Shown piece by piece: positions 53,242 to 63,200 of a stretch of DNA of 64,000 bases. The notes beneath the pieces are model-generated. The model saw only the letters and a program-made list of their open reading frames with translations, searched no databases and had not been told where the DNA came from. Source of the DNA: an uncultured delta proteobacterium (lineage in GTDB: Bacteria; Myxococcota; Myxococcia; Myxococcales; 40CM-4-68-19); contig CAIWCD010000048.1 of the NCBI GenBank assembly GCA_903911145.1, positions 145,984-209,983 of the forward strand, in the 5' to 3' direction. A program made the translations under genes and the position numbers. The stretch's first letter is position 1. Each line of letters begins with the position of its first letter.

Positions 53242-53873
53242 GCGTTCTTCTCGAGGAACTGGAGATACTTCTTCGCCTTGCCCGCGTCAGGCACGAGCAC
53301 GCCCTCGGGCACCAGCATGATCACGCGGGACTTGACCGCCTTCTCGATCGCCTGCGCGACCGCGTCGGGAGTGAGCCCGAGACGCCCATGCAGATCGTCG
53401 AGCTTCACCGCGACCAGCGCGCCCTTCGAGGTTGCCCGACCGCGCCGCTGCGACGCGCGAACGAGATGCTGCACCACGCGGCTGGTCGGATTGTGCAGCA
53501 GCAGATCCTCGATCTGCTCGTCGGCCTCCTGCAGACGCCCAGAGAGCTTCTTGATCAGGCGCGCGGCGATCTCGCCGTTGCCGCGGATCATCGCTTCGAA
53601 GTTGCGCGGGTCCACCACCAGCAGGCGGCCATCCTCGGCCATCACCGCACCGGCCGAGCGCGGCTGGTTGTTCAAGAGCGCCATCTCGCCGAAGAACTCT
53701 CCCGGCCCCAGCGTCGCGAGCACCAGCTCGCCGGTCTGGAGCGACTTGGTGATGTTCACGCGGCCGGACTGCACCACGTACATCTCGTGGCCCGGCTCGC
53801 CGTCGCGAAACAGGACGTGTCCCTTCGGAAACTCGCGTCCGAATCTTTGGCTGAGCTGGTCTTCGCCGGACAT
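53238..53873 (-). CDS. Cyclic-nucleotide-binding protein (Crp-like)
   Basis: The 211-aa product has a cNMP-binding domain (about residues 10-110), with a phosphate-binding cassette FFGEMALLNNQPRSAG that retains the Glu and Arg. A dimerisation helix follows, then a C-terminal region (about 150-205) that resembles a degenerate Crp winged helix (VKLDDLHGRLGLTPDAVAQAIE). It may be a regulator that lost tight DNA binding, or a genuine transcription factor. It overlaps the phosphodiesterase gene by 4 nt. Confidence 0.85.
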   Translation of the reverse strand: MSGEDQLSQRFGREFPKGHVLFRDGEPGHEMYVVQSGRVNITKSLQTGELVLATLGPGEFFGEMALLNNQPRSAGAVMAEDGRLLVVDPRNFEAMIRGNGEIAARLIKKLSGRLQEADEQIEDLLLHNPTSRVVQHLVRASQRRGRATSKGALVAVKLDDLHGRLGLTPDAVAQAIEKAVKSRVIMLVPEGVLVPDAGKAKKYLQFLEKNA

Positions 53874-53903
53874 GAGCCCTCGGGAAATTGCGCGGACCGA
53901 TTT

Positions 53904-53932
53904 TGCTATCAGAGCGGTCCTACGGCGGTCAA
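53904..53932 (-). promoter_or_regulatory. Candidate promoter of the Crp-like/phosphodiesterase/channel genes
   Basis: On the minus strand, TTGACC (53927-53932) is followed after 17 nt by ATAGCA (53904-53909) in the 72-nt gap after the cyclase gene. The -35 is good and the -10 is poor. The spacing to ATG 53873 is suitable. Confidence 0.3.
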
Positions 53933-53945
53933 TGAATCGCGTTCG

Positions 53946-56477
53946 TCACTTGTGCTGCATCTTGAATACGCCGTTCCACTCCTCGCCCGGCGGATGGGCA
54001 GCCAGCGCCTCGAGACGCTCGAGAAATAGCTTCGCCGGACCATCGTGCGCCGATTGCGTGAGGCACTGCTCAAACGCCGTGCGCGCCTCTGCGAAACGAC
54101 GCTCGCGATAGTGCGCGAGCCCCAGCGCGAACCCGTCGAGCAGCGCGCGATCACCCGCAGGCGAGACGCCCTTGCCGCGCAACTCGAACAGCCGCACCGG
54201 CTCCTTCTTTCCCTTCACCGCGACGAAATCGAGTTCGCGCACCGCCAGGCAGTCCGGACCTCCCGCCGCGCGCGCAGCAGTGAGCGTCGCCTCGGAGATG
54301 AGCACGTGCGTGCCGTACTCCTTGTTCAGCCCTTCGAGGCGCGAGGCGAGGTTCACGTTGTCGCCCATCACTGTGTAGTTGAAGCGCTGCGACGAGCCCA
54401 TGTTGCCGACGACCATCGGCCCTGAGTTGATGCCGATGCCGATGTCGATGTCGGGCAGATCCGGCTGCTCGATGCGCCAGGTTTCCTTGAGACGCGCGAG
54501 CGCCGACATCATGTCCAGCGCGGCCTCGCTCGCTTCAAGCGCATTGCGCGGGTTGTGAACGGGCGCGCCGAAGAAGGCCATCAACGCGTCGCCGATGTAC
54601 TTGTCGAGCGTCCCGCTGCGGGCGAAGACGATGTCCGTCATCGGCGTCAGATACTCGTTCATCAAGTGGACGAGCTTGGCCGGCGTGAGCTTCTCCGAGA
54701 TCGAAGTGAAGCCGCGGATGTCGCTGAAGAGGACGCTGATCTCCTTCTCCTCGCCTCCGAGCTGCAGCTTCTCCGGCTGCCCGAGCATCTCCTCCATCAC
54801 CTCGGGGTTCAGATAGAGCTGGAACGCGCGCCGCAGCTGCCGCTTGTCGCGTTCCTCGGTGAAGAATCGGAAGACAGTGACGAGGATGAAGATCGCGCCC
54901 ATCTCGACCATCGGGAGCGCGGTGAAGACGTCGTAGCCGAGACGGAAGAGAAGGAACGAGGCGAACCAGAGCAGCACGCCAGACAGCGCAACGACGAGCA
55001 GCGAATACTTCACCTGCACGCGCGCGAAGATGAAGGAGAAGAAGATACCGAGGGCGAGCAGCGCGATCGCCTCCATCGCAGAGATGAAGACGTCGCGGCG
55101 CAGGAAGCGGCGATCGAGCATCGTCTGCAGCGCGTTGCAGTGCGTTTCGAGTCCGGCTGTCATTCGCATGAAGGGCGTCACGCGCTGATCGAACGTGCCC
55201 TGCGCCGTCGCCCCGACCATGACGATCTTGTTCTTCAGCGCACCCGGAGGCGTGCGGCCGTCGATGATGTCGGCGACGGAGTAGTTCGTGAAGGTGCCGT
55301 CGCCGCCGTAGTAGTTGATGCGCATCAGGCCGCGCGCGTCGGTGGGGACGGTGAGCTTCCCGTCGAAATCAATGCCGTCGATGATGCCGAGCCCCGTCTC
55401 GTCGGTGACGACCGGCACGATGCGCTCTGGCTTCACGTCGAGCGCAAGTGCGAGCAGCGTGACCTCGAGCGACGGGAGGATCCTGCCACCCACCTGCATC
55501 GCGAGGGCGGTGTTGCGGATGACGCCGTCCTCGTCGGGCAGCGCGTTGAAGAAGCCGAAGCCCGCGGCCCCGGCGGCGATGGGAGACATCGGCGGCGCGA
55601 GCGCTGCGTAGGTCTTGAGTTGCGAATGCTCAAGCGACGTCGCGCGCGTGATGGTGCCGCTGGTGTAGCGAAGCTCCGGCGCGGCGATGGCGCTGCGCGA
55701 AATGCGGGCGACCCCTTCCTTGATGTCTGCCTCCTTGAACGCCGACATCTCGGGCGCAGTCAGCGCGACGAAGCCGATCACCACGTTGGCCGCGTGCGCG
55801 AGCGATGCGCCGAGAACGTGATCGGGATCCTGCCCGAGCAACTCCGCGTCGAGTTCCTTCGCCAGACCCTCATCCTGTTTTGCGAGCAGCTCGAAATCGC
55901 TCTGGGCCGCTCCCAGCTTGGTCTTCCCGTCTTCGAGTCGCCCGCGCGCGGTGCGGTAGATCGGGTCGCCGGTCGGCTTGATGTCGTGCGAGAGCGACTC
56001 GAGCGCAGAGGCCGCGCCGGCCACATCCGCGGCGGCCTCGGAGAAATGATCGACCGCGACCTTGCCCTTCCCTTCTGCGAGCGAGACCTCGGCGAAGCGG
56101 CTGCGGAACCGCTTGGCACCCGCGAACTGCGCGCCGAGATCCTGATCCGAGAGCGCCATATCGAAGCCGACCACCTGCGCCCCTTCGGCAGAGAGCTTGT
56201 CGACCAGCTGCGCGATGACGCGGCGGTCCCAGGGAAAGCGGCCGAACCGCGCGATCGAGGCCTCATCAACTGCCGCGACCACGATGCGCCCATCGTGCGC
56301 AACGGGGCCGCGCTGGTGGAACTTCACGTCCTCGAGCGCCGCCTCCATCTTCGTCAGCACGGGGATCTCCGTGCGTGACGCGAGCTGGTACGCGTAGAGC
56401 AGCGCGAAGAGGAGCCCGGTGAAGAGCCCGATGCGCAGCGCGGTGATTCGCTTCACCCAAGCCAGAATGCGGAGCAT
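53946..56477 (-). CDS. CHASE2 adenylate cyclase
   Basis: The 843-aa product makes cAMP. An N-terminal TM helix (about 7-30) precedes an extracytoplasmic CHASE2 sensor (about 35-450), followed by about three TM helices (about 465-535) and a class III cyclase domain (about 575-760). Metal-binding Asp586 and Asp630, purine-selecting Lys626 with Thr702 (the K/T pair of cyanobacterial-type adenylate cyclases), and transition-state Asn709 and Arg713 are all present. The pattern favours ATP over GTP. A TPR-like tail of about 70 residues ends the protein. ATG 56477 is chosen because the upstream extension is Arg-rich shadow. Confidence 0.92.
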   Translation of the reverse strand: MLRILAWVKRITALRIGLFTGLLFALLYAYQLASRTEIPVLTKMEAALEDVKFHQRGPVAHDGRIVVAAVDEASIARFGRFPWDRRVIAQLVDKLSAEGAQVVGFDMALSDQDLGAQFAGAKRFRSRFAEVSLAEGKGKVAVDHFSEAAADVAGAASALESLSHDIKPTGDPIYRTARGRLEDGKTKLGAAQSDFELLAKQDEGLAKELDAELLGQDPDHVLGASLAHAANVVIGFVALTAPEMSAFKEADIKEGVARISRSAIAAPELRYTSGTITRATSLEHSQLKTYAALAPPMSPIAAGAAGFGFFNALPDEDGVIRNTALAMQVGGRILPSLEVTLLALALDVKPERIVPVVTDETGLGIIDGIDFDGKLTVPTDARGLMRINYYGGDGTFTNYSVADIIDGRTPPGALKNKIVMVGATAQGTFDQRVTPFMRMTAGLETHCNALQTMLDRRFLRRDVFISAMEAIALLALGIFFSFIFARVQVKYSLLVVALSGVLLWFASFLLFRLGYDVFTALPMVEMGAIFILVTVFRFFTEERDKRQLRRAFQLYLNPEVMEEMLGQPEKLQLGGEEKEISVLFSDIRGFTSISEKLTPAKLVHLMNEYLTPMTDIVFARSGTLDKYIGDALMAFFGAPVHNPRNALEASEAALDMMSALARLKETWRIEQPDLPDIDIGIGINSGPMVVGNMGSSQRFNYTVMGDNVNLASRLEGLNKEYGTHVLISEATLTAARAAGGPDCLAVRELDFVAVKGKKEPVRLFELRGKGVSPAGDRALLDGFALGLAHYRERRFAEARTAFEQCLTQSAHDGPAKLFLERLEALAAHPPGEEWNGVFKMQHK

Positions 56478-56534
56478 GGCGAGAACGTATACCGAACTCT
56501 TCCTTGCGCGAGTCTTTGCTATAAGGTCCGGCCC
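56478..56534. promoter_or_regulatory. Divergent promoter region between cyclase and lipoprotein genes
   Basis: This 57-nt gap must serve both directions. Toward the lipoprotein, TGCTATAAG (56518-56525) is an extended -10 motif only about 10 nt before ATG 56535, suggesting a very short leader; an AAGG there could alternatively be its ribosome site. Toward the cyclase, TATACG near 56490 is a possible -10. No Crp-type palindrome is visible. Confidence 0.35.
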
Positions 56535-56927
56535 ATGCGACGGCTCGCTTCCGCTCTTCTCGTTTCGCTCGCCCTCGGCTGCTCGCCGATCGAGCCGCCG
56601 GTGATCGATGCATCGGCGCTCCCCAACACGACCGACACGACCGGCCCCTACGAGATCACCGCGCGCGTGCACGCGCGACGCTCGATCGACGCGGTGACGC
56701 TGGTCTGGCGCGATCTTCCCGCCGATGCGATCGACGCGAAGCGGCTGCCGATGACGCAGGATTCAGCGGGCGTCTATCACGCGAGCATTCCCGGCCAGGG
56801 GGTGGGCGCGCAGATCGCATTTCACGTCGAGGCGACCGACAGCGCGGGAGACACCTCGGCCGCTCCAGTCGCGGGTTCGACGGCGCAGTGCGGAGACGAA
56901 TACTGCTTCGACGTCCTCGCGCCATGA
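56535..56927 (+). CDS. Small lipoprotein of unknown function
   Basis: The 130-aa product has a lipoprotein signal with lipobox LALGC (cysteine at residue 16). The mature domain looks like a single beta-sandwich ([10 protein letters not shown], then [11 protein letters not shown]) with two cysteines near the C-terminus that could bridge. The stop overlaps the purM start by 4 nt, an odd partner for a purine gene. Similar small beta-domains are common in myxobacterial exported proteins; function is unknown. Confidence 0.8.
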   Translation: MRRLASALLVSLALGCSPIEPPVIDASALPNTTDTTGPYEITARVHARRSIDAVTLVWRDLPADAIDAKRLPMTQDSAGVYHASIPGQGVGAQIAFHVEATDSAGDTSAAPVAGSTAQCGDEYCFDVLAP

Positions 56928-57970
56928 GCACGAATCCGGGAGCGAGCGCGAGCGGCGCAACCTATCGCGACGCTGGCGTGGACATCGAAGAGGGCGACGC
57001 GCTCGTCGAGAGAATCAAGCCGCACGCGCGCCGCACGATGAGGCCCGAGGTGCTCGCGGGCATCGGTGGATTCGGCGGACTCTTCGAGTTGCCCAAGGGC
57101 TACACGCAGCCTGTGATGGTCGTGGGCACCGACGGCGTCGGCACCAAATTGAAGATCGCGTTCGAGAGCGGGCGGCACGAAACCGTCGGCATCGATCTCG
57201 TCGCGATGAGCGTCAACGACGTGGTCGTCTGCGGCGCCGAGCCTCTCGTCTTTCTCGACTACTACGCAACGAGCGGGCTGCGCGCCGCGGACGCAGAGAA
57301 GGTGATCGCGGGGATCGCAGAGGGCTGCGTGCAGGCTGGCTGCGCGCTGATCGGCGGGGAGACGGCCGAGTTGCCCGGCTTCTACAAGGACGGCGAATAC
57401 GACCTCGCGGGATTCTGCGTCGGCGTCGTCGAGAAGGCGCGCATCCTCGACGGATCGCGCGTGCGCGGCGGCGATGCCGTGCTCGGGCTCGCCTCGAATG
57501 GTTTGCACTCAAACGGTTATTCGCTCGCGCGCAAAGTGCTCCTCGAGCAGGCCGGACTTGCGCTCTCGGGCGAGCTGCTCGAACAGCTGCTCGCGCCCAC
57601 GCGCATCTACGTGAAGGACTGCCTCGCGCTGCGCGGAGTTCTCGACGTACACGCCTTCGCGCACATCACGGGAGGCGGGCTGGCGGGAAATCTTCCGCGC
57701 GTGCTCCCCGTCGAAACGCGCGCGCGGCTCGACGAGAGTGCGTGGCCGCGCCCGGAGATCTTTGCGCGCATCGCCGCACTCGGAAACGTCGCGCCCGACG
57801 AGATGCTGCGCACGTTCAACTGCGGCATCGGCATGTGCGTCGTGCTTGCAAAAAGTGACGTCGCGCGCGCGCAGGAGTTCCTCTCTGCACGCGGCGTTCA
57901 GTCGTTTGAGATCGGCGCGATCGAAGCAGCGCCTGGTCTGGCCGAACCAGAGGTGGTGTTCGCGCGATGA
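56924..57970 (+). CDS. purM: Phosphoribosylformylglycinamidine cyclo-ligase PurM
   Basis: PurM closes the imidazole ring to make AIR in purine synthesis. The 348-aa product has [59 protein letters not shown] and [18 protein letters not shown], all in the expected order. ATG 56924 forms the 4-nt ATGA overlap with the lipoprotein stop. Residues NGLHSNGYS are a family-conserved motif but are encoded with AT-rich codons matching the dispersed palindrome. Confidence 0.97.
   Translation: MSTNPGASASGATYRDAGVDIEEGDALVERIKPHARRTMRPEVLAGIGGFGGLFELPKGYTQPVMVVGTDGVGTKLKIAFESGRHETVGIDLVAMSVNDVVVCGAEPLVFLDYYATSGLRAADAEKVIAGIAEGCVQAGCALIGGETAELPGFYKDGEYDLAGFCVGVVEKARILDGSRVRGGDAVLGLASNGLHSNGYSLARKVLLEQAGLALSGELLEQLLAPTRIYVKDCLALRGVLDVHAFAHITGGGLAGNLPRVLPVETRARLDESAWPRPEIFARIAALGNVAPDEMLRTFNCGIGMCVVLAKSDVARAQEFLSARGVQSFEIGAIEAAPGLAEPEVVFAR
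57502..57513. repeat. Dispersed palindromic repeat, copy in purM
   Basis: TTTGCACTCAAA lies in a conserved PurM motif (NGLHSNGYS), where the codons GGT-TTG-CAC-TCA-AAC are unlike the GC-rich codons around. Here the palindrome matches protein sequence conserved elsewhere, so this copy may be chance or recoding and not an insertion. Confidence 0.4.
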
Positions 57971-58701
57971 CGTCCGCTCGGCCGCTGCGCCTCGGCGTGC
58001 TCGCCTCGGGATCGGGCAGCAACCTGCAAGCGCTGCTCGACGCGTGCGCGCGCGGGCAGCGGGATGCGAGCGATCCCGCAGCGCTCAACGCCGAGGTCGC
58101 GGTCGTCATCTGCAACATCGAAGGCGCGCGCTGCATGAAGCGGGCGGCCGAGGCCGGTGTGCCTGCGATTCTGCTCAAGCACAGCGGCGCGCCCTCGCGC
58201 GAAGAGTACGACGCGCGCCTCGTCGCCACGCTGCAGCGCCACGAGGTCGAGCTGGTCTGCCTCGCGGGCTTCATGCGGCTGGTGACGCCGGTGCTCCTGC
58301 GCGCGTATCCCGATCGCGTGCTCAATATCCATCCATCTCTGCTGCCTTCGTTCCGGGGGCTGCACGCCGTCCAGCAGGCGCTGGATGCGGGCGCGCGCAT
58401 CGCTGGCTGCACCGTGCACTTCGTCGATGAGGGGACCGACACCGGCCCAGTGCTCATCCAGGCAGCGGTTCCAGTGCTCGACGGCGATACCGAAGAGACG
58501 CTCTCCCAGCGCATCCATGCACAGGAGCACGCCTGCTACGTGCGCGCGGTGCAGCTGATCGCGGGAGGTTTAGTCGACTGGACGAATGGCTCTGCGAAGC
58601 GTCGCACGACCGTCCGCCTGAGCGCAGGATTGCCCAGTGAAAGCTCGTCGCGACTCGTCTGGCCACCGCTCGCGGAACGGCGCGCAGGAGGGATCGCGTG
58701 A
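57967..58701 (+). CDS. purN: Phosphoribosylglycinamide formyltransferase PurN
   Basis: PurN transfers a formyl group from 10-formyl-tetrahydrofolate to GAR. The 244-aa product has [13 protein letters not shown], the catalytic Asn and His in [12 protein letters not shown], and the catalytic Asp in [11 protein letters not shown]. It is about 35 residues longer than the usual 200-210, with a Ser/Arg-rich C-terminal tail. Start overlaps purM by 4 nt, stop overlaps the FAD gene by 4 nt. Confidence 0.96.
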   Translation: MTSARPLRLGVLASGSGSNLQALLDACARGQRDASDPAALNAEVAVVICNIEGARCMKRAAEAGVPAILLKHSGAPSREEYDARLVATLQRHEVELVCLAGFMRLVTPVLLRAYPDRVLNIHPSLLPSFRGLHAVQQALDAGARIAGCTVHFVDEGTDTGPVLIQAAVPVLDGDTEETLSQRIHAQEHACYVRAVQLIAGGLVDWTNGSAKRRTTVRLSAGLPSESSSRLVWPPLAERRAGGIA

Positions 58702-60110
58702 CGCCGCCCAAGTCCAACGCGCTCATGCTCGCTGGCGCCAAGCGCGTCTACGACGTGATCGTCCTCGGCGCGGATCTCGGTGGAGCTGCCGCCGCGGCGC
58801 TGCTCGCCAAGCGCGGGCTGCGCGTCTGCATCGCGACACTGGGGCCGGCGGCGGTTGCTCGAGAGAGCAATGGGTGGCTCCTGCCGAGTGCGCATCCGGT
58901 CGTCGCGCCGCTGCGCCAACTCTCCGGCGGCAGCGCAGCGCTCGATGAGCTCGGGCTCGGTCAGGATCTCCAGCGCCTCGCCTCTCCCGGCACCAGTGCG
59001 ATCCAGCTGCTCAGCGCACGACTGCGGCTCTCCTTGCCGGCCGAGCCTGCGCGCCGCCGGACCGAGTTGCGGAGGGAGCTCTCCGCGGAAGAGGCGGCGC
59101 AGGTCGAGAGCCGACTCGACGCGCTCGAGCAGCTTGGACGCCCGTGGGATCCTTTTCTCGTCGCGCCTCCGCCCTATCCGGCGCGCGGATTCTTCGAGCG
59201 TCGTCGCTTGCGCAAAATGATGCCGATTGCGCCACCGCTCCCCGACGGACTCGTCGGCGCTGCACTCGATGCGCTCGCTCCATTTGCGGCCGCACTCGTC
59301 GGCGAGAGCGCTCCCGAGGCCCACGCGCGCGAGGCCTCGGCACTCCTGCGTGCGCCGCTTCGCATCTGGGGAGGAGCCGCGCAGCTCGCCGATCTCTGCC
59401 GCAAGAAGGCGCAGGAGGCCGGCGCGGATCTCATGATCGACGAGGTCACGCACCTGCAGCTCGAGCGAAAGGGCGTCGTGCTGCAGATGGGTGGCGCCGA
59501 GGTCCGCGCCTCGAGCTGCATCATCGCCTGCACGAGCGAGCAGCTCGTGGGCATCTGCGCGGGAGGCGGTCGCAGCGAGCGCAAGCTGGCCACAGAGGGT
59601 GCGCTCGCAGTGGCGCGGCAGATCGCGCTCTGCCACTTCGTCGTGCACGCCGATGGACTCCCGCTGGCGCTCGAGGACGCGGCGCTCCTGCTCGGACAGG
59701 AGGCCGGCCCGCTGCTGGTCACGTCGCTGCCCGCACGCCGCGCCAAGGGCGAAACGAAGGGAGAGCGCATGCTGACCGTCGCTCGCGTGGTACCCGCCGG
59801 GACCACCGACAGCCAGGCGCTCCTCGACACGGTGCGTGCGTCGCTCGAACCGGTGCTGCCCTTCTTCGATCGCCACATCGTCCACGAGTCGGCGGATCTC
59901 TCGCCCGCAGGCCTGCACCGGATCCTCGCGCCCGATCCCGAGGGAAAGCCGATCGGTCTGCGGCCCGACAGCGACGTGCACCACCGTGCTCTGTTTGCGT
60001 CCAACGCCGTGTACCCAGGCTTCGGCCTCGAGGGCCAACTCGTCGCCGCGCGAACCTGCGCAAACAGCGCGATGGAGCTCTCCGGGCGCAAGCAGGTCGC
60101 GGCGGTCTAG
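58698..60110 (+). CDS. FAD-dependent oxidoreductase (phytoene-desaturase/amine-oxidase-like)
   Basis: The 470-aa product has an N-terminal dinucleotide-binding fold (YDVIVLGADLGGAAAAALLAKRG, a variant GxGxxG with Ala and Asp), a helical middle and a C-terminal FAD-closing segment (ALFASNAVYPGFGLEGQLVAAR). This resembles NAD(P)-binding amine oxidases and carotenoid-type desaturases, but substrate motifs are not readable. The 4-nt overlap with purN makes it part of the purine operon, though no purine role is obvious. Confidence 0.7.
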   Translation: MTPPKSNALMLAGAKRVYDVIVLGADLGGAAAAALLAKRGLRVCIATLGPAAVARESNGWLLPSAHPVVAPLRQLSGGSAALDELGLGQDLQRLASPGTSAIQLLSARLRLSLPAEPARRRTELRRELSAEEAAQVESRLDALEQLGRPWDPFLVAPPPYPARGFFERRRLRKMMPIAPPLPDGLVGAALDALAPFAAALVGESAPEAHAREASALLRAPLRIWGGAAQLADLCRKKAQEAGADLMIDEVTHLQLERKGVVLQMGGAEVRASSCIIACTSEQLVGICAGGGRSERKLATEGALAVARQIALCHFVVHADGLPLALEDAALLLGQEAGPLLVTSLPARRAKGETKGERMLTVARVVPAGTTDSQALLDTVRASLEPVLPFFDRHIVHESADLSPAGLHRILAPDPEGKPIGLRPDSDVHHRALFASNAVYPGFGLEGQLVAARTCANSAMELSGRKQVAAV

Positions 60111-60212
60111 AGCAAATCTCCGGTCGACGAGTCACGCTCAAGTTCGATCGTTTGCGCCGATCTGATCCGCATTGAGCAGTGACCACAATGCTGTCTCTGC
60201 TACGTTCCGCGC

Positions 60213-63200
60213 ATGGGCCAGCAGTGCGCGTTCACGCGGATCCCCCAGGCTTGCATGTGCATGCTCGTGCTCGCTGGCTGCACGATGGCGCCCCCGCCGA
60301 TCAGCCGCACGATCGCGGGCCCCGATGCGGAGGCAGGAGTCAACCAACACGAGATGAGCCTCTTCGATGCGGGCGGCCCGTGCGTCGCTTACCCGCCATC
60401 CCACGCAACCGAACTGCTGGCCGCGACGTGCACGCCAGGGCCGCAGGCGACAACATGCGTGCCGACTGCCAACGCGATCCCTGTGCCGATTCCGCAGGGC
60501 GAGACGGTCTACCCGAGCAACGCCGGCTGCATCGCGACGACCTATTCGCCCGACTTCTATTTCCAGTTCGAGCCAGGCGCGACCACCGCCGACACCTCAG
60601 GCCATGGGCGCAATCTGATCGGCTTCAATGGCAACGGCTTCTCAACGATCACCTCGGACGCGAACGGCGGGTACCTCGCCTCCTCCCTCGGCGTGAACGA
60701 ATATTTCTCGATCACCAACCCCGACGCAGCAGGTGCAACCCATGGGGGAACGCTCGAGTTGCTCCTGCGCTTCGGCCCGAACGGGGCTGTGGGCGTGCCA
60801 GATCCGCCGCGCTATGGGGTCAGCTACATTCTCGGACTCGGGCCAGCAACGCCTTCATCGTCGAACAGCGCGTTGCGGTTGAGCCTCTACAACTACGCAG
60901 CGCCCAACATCCAGGTGGAGATCGGCCTGATCGACGCGAGCATCGACGGTGGCAGCACTGCGACCGGTACCGCGACGTTCAATTTCTACATGACGGGGTT
61001 CAACGGTCGCGCGTGGACCACTCTGCTCGACGGCCAGTTCCACCACTTCGGCATCGTCGTCGATCTCGTTCATGCGCAGATTTCGCTCGCGATCGACGGC
61101 AAGGTGCAGGACGGCTGGACACAGCCGCTCCCCACGGCATCCGCGCTCACTGGACTCAACCACCATCTGTCGCTGGAACCAGTCGAGGCGGGCGTCTTCT
61201 CCTGGGCGTTCAACGGGGAAGCGTTCCGCGGCGATCTCGACGAGGTGGCGTGGACGCCGTCCGCGCTCCCGCTGACCCTGCTCGCGCAGCACGCACAGGG
61301 GGCGTCAGCGCAGACCCACTACAAATTCACGGACCAATGCCTGGCGCCGCCGCCGGTCTTGCCTTCGACCGATGCCCGTGTGGTCGCGACCGATTTCGCC
61401 CCTACTGTCGATGGGACCGAGCCGCCCACCGATCCGTGGCTTCCCTATCTCGACGGCGGCAAGACCACGTTCGTCACCTCTGTCCCCTCGCAACTCGCAT
61501 CCGAGCAACTCCTCTCGTTCCCCCTTCCGCGCTACGCACGGGGAAACACGGTGCCGCGAATGGATCATTGGCTCGATCCAACCTACTTCGCATGGCTGCC
61601 CGAGTTCGAAGGCAAGCGAGCCTTGGCCGACCAGGAACGAGAGGGGGTCCTGACCGAGCTGACACGCCACTGGAACTTCCACAGCTACATCAACGACGCG
61701 AGCAGCGCGGCAGACTGGGCCGTTGTCGCCAGCGAAGGCGCCCACTCACTCTCGTTCCACACCTTCCTCGTCAACTCCGACGTCAACGCGTTTCTCACTT
61801 CGGGAGGAACCTACTCGGGTCAATTCACGCGCGCGGCCGCGGCCGCGTTCCGCCAAGCGGGTGCCGCCAAAGGGAAGACCCTCTCCGACAACTTCGCGAG
61901 CCGCAACCCGACTCCGTTTGTGGTGGACGACGCGCTCATCGTCGAAGACGGCGAGTCGATCACTCTGCCGAACTGCACGTACGCCTGGCTCTCGGGTGGC
62001 TCGCCGGACTTCGCGGCGTTCCACTCTGGCTACGACTCTGGCGGCGCGTGCGCTGCCAACTCGAATTCCGCCACGTGTGCCGCCGAGCTCGCACAGTACC
62101 AGGCCGACACCATCAACCTCCTGCGCCAAGCGTATTACGACGGCATCGCCTCGGCACTCCCGCGAGCATATTTCCCGAACGTGCGCTTCAGCTGGTACTG
62201 GCTCGACGGATACGCCGCATACCAACGGTCGGTGTGGTCTTTGGGCGGGCGCGATGCCGCCGAGGTGCAGCCAGGCCAGCTCTTCGAGTCGCCGGGGTTC
62301 AAGCAGCGACTCTCGACCAGCGACGAGTATTGGCGGAACCCGACCTCGTGGGACACGCTCAACGCGCATGCGGACTGCGACCTGACCTGGCTCGACGTCG
62401 CGCGCGAACCGGAGGAGGCCGCCGGCGACTACCTGACCTCACCGTTCGTGAGCGGAGGCTGGTCGCAGAATCCCGCTGAGGACACGCGCCCACCGCAGAT
62501 GCTCAGCCTGGAGAAGTTCCTGCTCGCGGCTGGCGCAATCTCGTTCCACCCTGGCGTCTTCGCCACCGCGCGGATTGATGACGGCGTCAACCATCCCACG
62601 GACCCAAGCGACGCGCGTGAGTACATCTGGCAGGCGGCCGCGGCCTCCTACGGGCAGGCACTGGCGAGCAAGGTTGAATCACGAATGCGCAGCAGCAAGA
62701 TCGTCTGGGAGACCGACGAAATGGGCGGTCACCACATCTACCACCAGGCAGGAGATCCCTCGAACCTGGTCGGTGTCCGGCAGCAGTTCGACGAGGCCGA
62801 TGCTCCGCTGCAGCGGTACTTGATCTCCACCGGCCTCGAGGGATTCGCAAATGGGGTCGGCGGGCAGTGGCGCCGCAGCGGCGACGTGACCTTCGCGCTC
62901 AACAGCGGCGGCCCGACGGTGACGCTCCCAGCCCGCAGGCAAGGCAGTTTCTATTCGCTCGACCTCGACGGCGCGAGTCCTGTGCTGATCCAGTACGACG
63001 CCTGGCACGAAGACGGCGCATTCAACTATTGGAAGCAGGGCTTCTCGTTCGAGGCGGAGGGGCAGGACGCCGTGCAGGATGGGAGCGGCGGCGCCCACCT
63101 CGTTGCCGCGACAGAAGCACCCGGAATCGGCGAGTTGGACTTCCGAGACTTCACCAGCTTCCTCACAGCGCAGCCCTCGAGCGCGCAGAGCTGGTCCTTC

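Noticed and set aside
57502-57513. PurM palindrome as an insertion
   Set aside because: The encoded motif NGLHSNGYS is conserved in PurM proteins generally, so it cannot be an inserted peptide, though codon choice is odd.
60140-60160. A further possible palindrome copy upstream of the 1236-aa gene
   Set aside because: GATCGTTTG is present but the right half does not match the core, so it was not counted.
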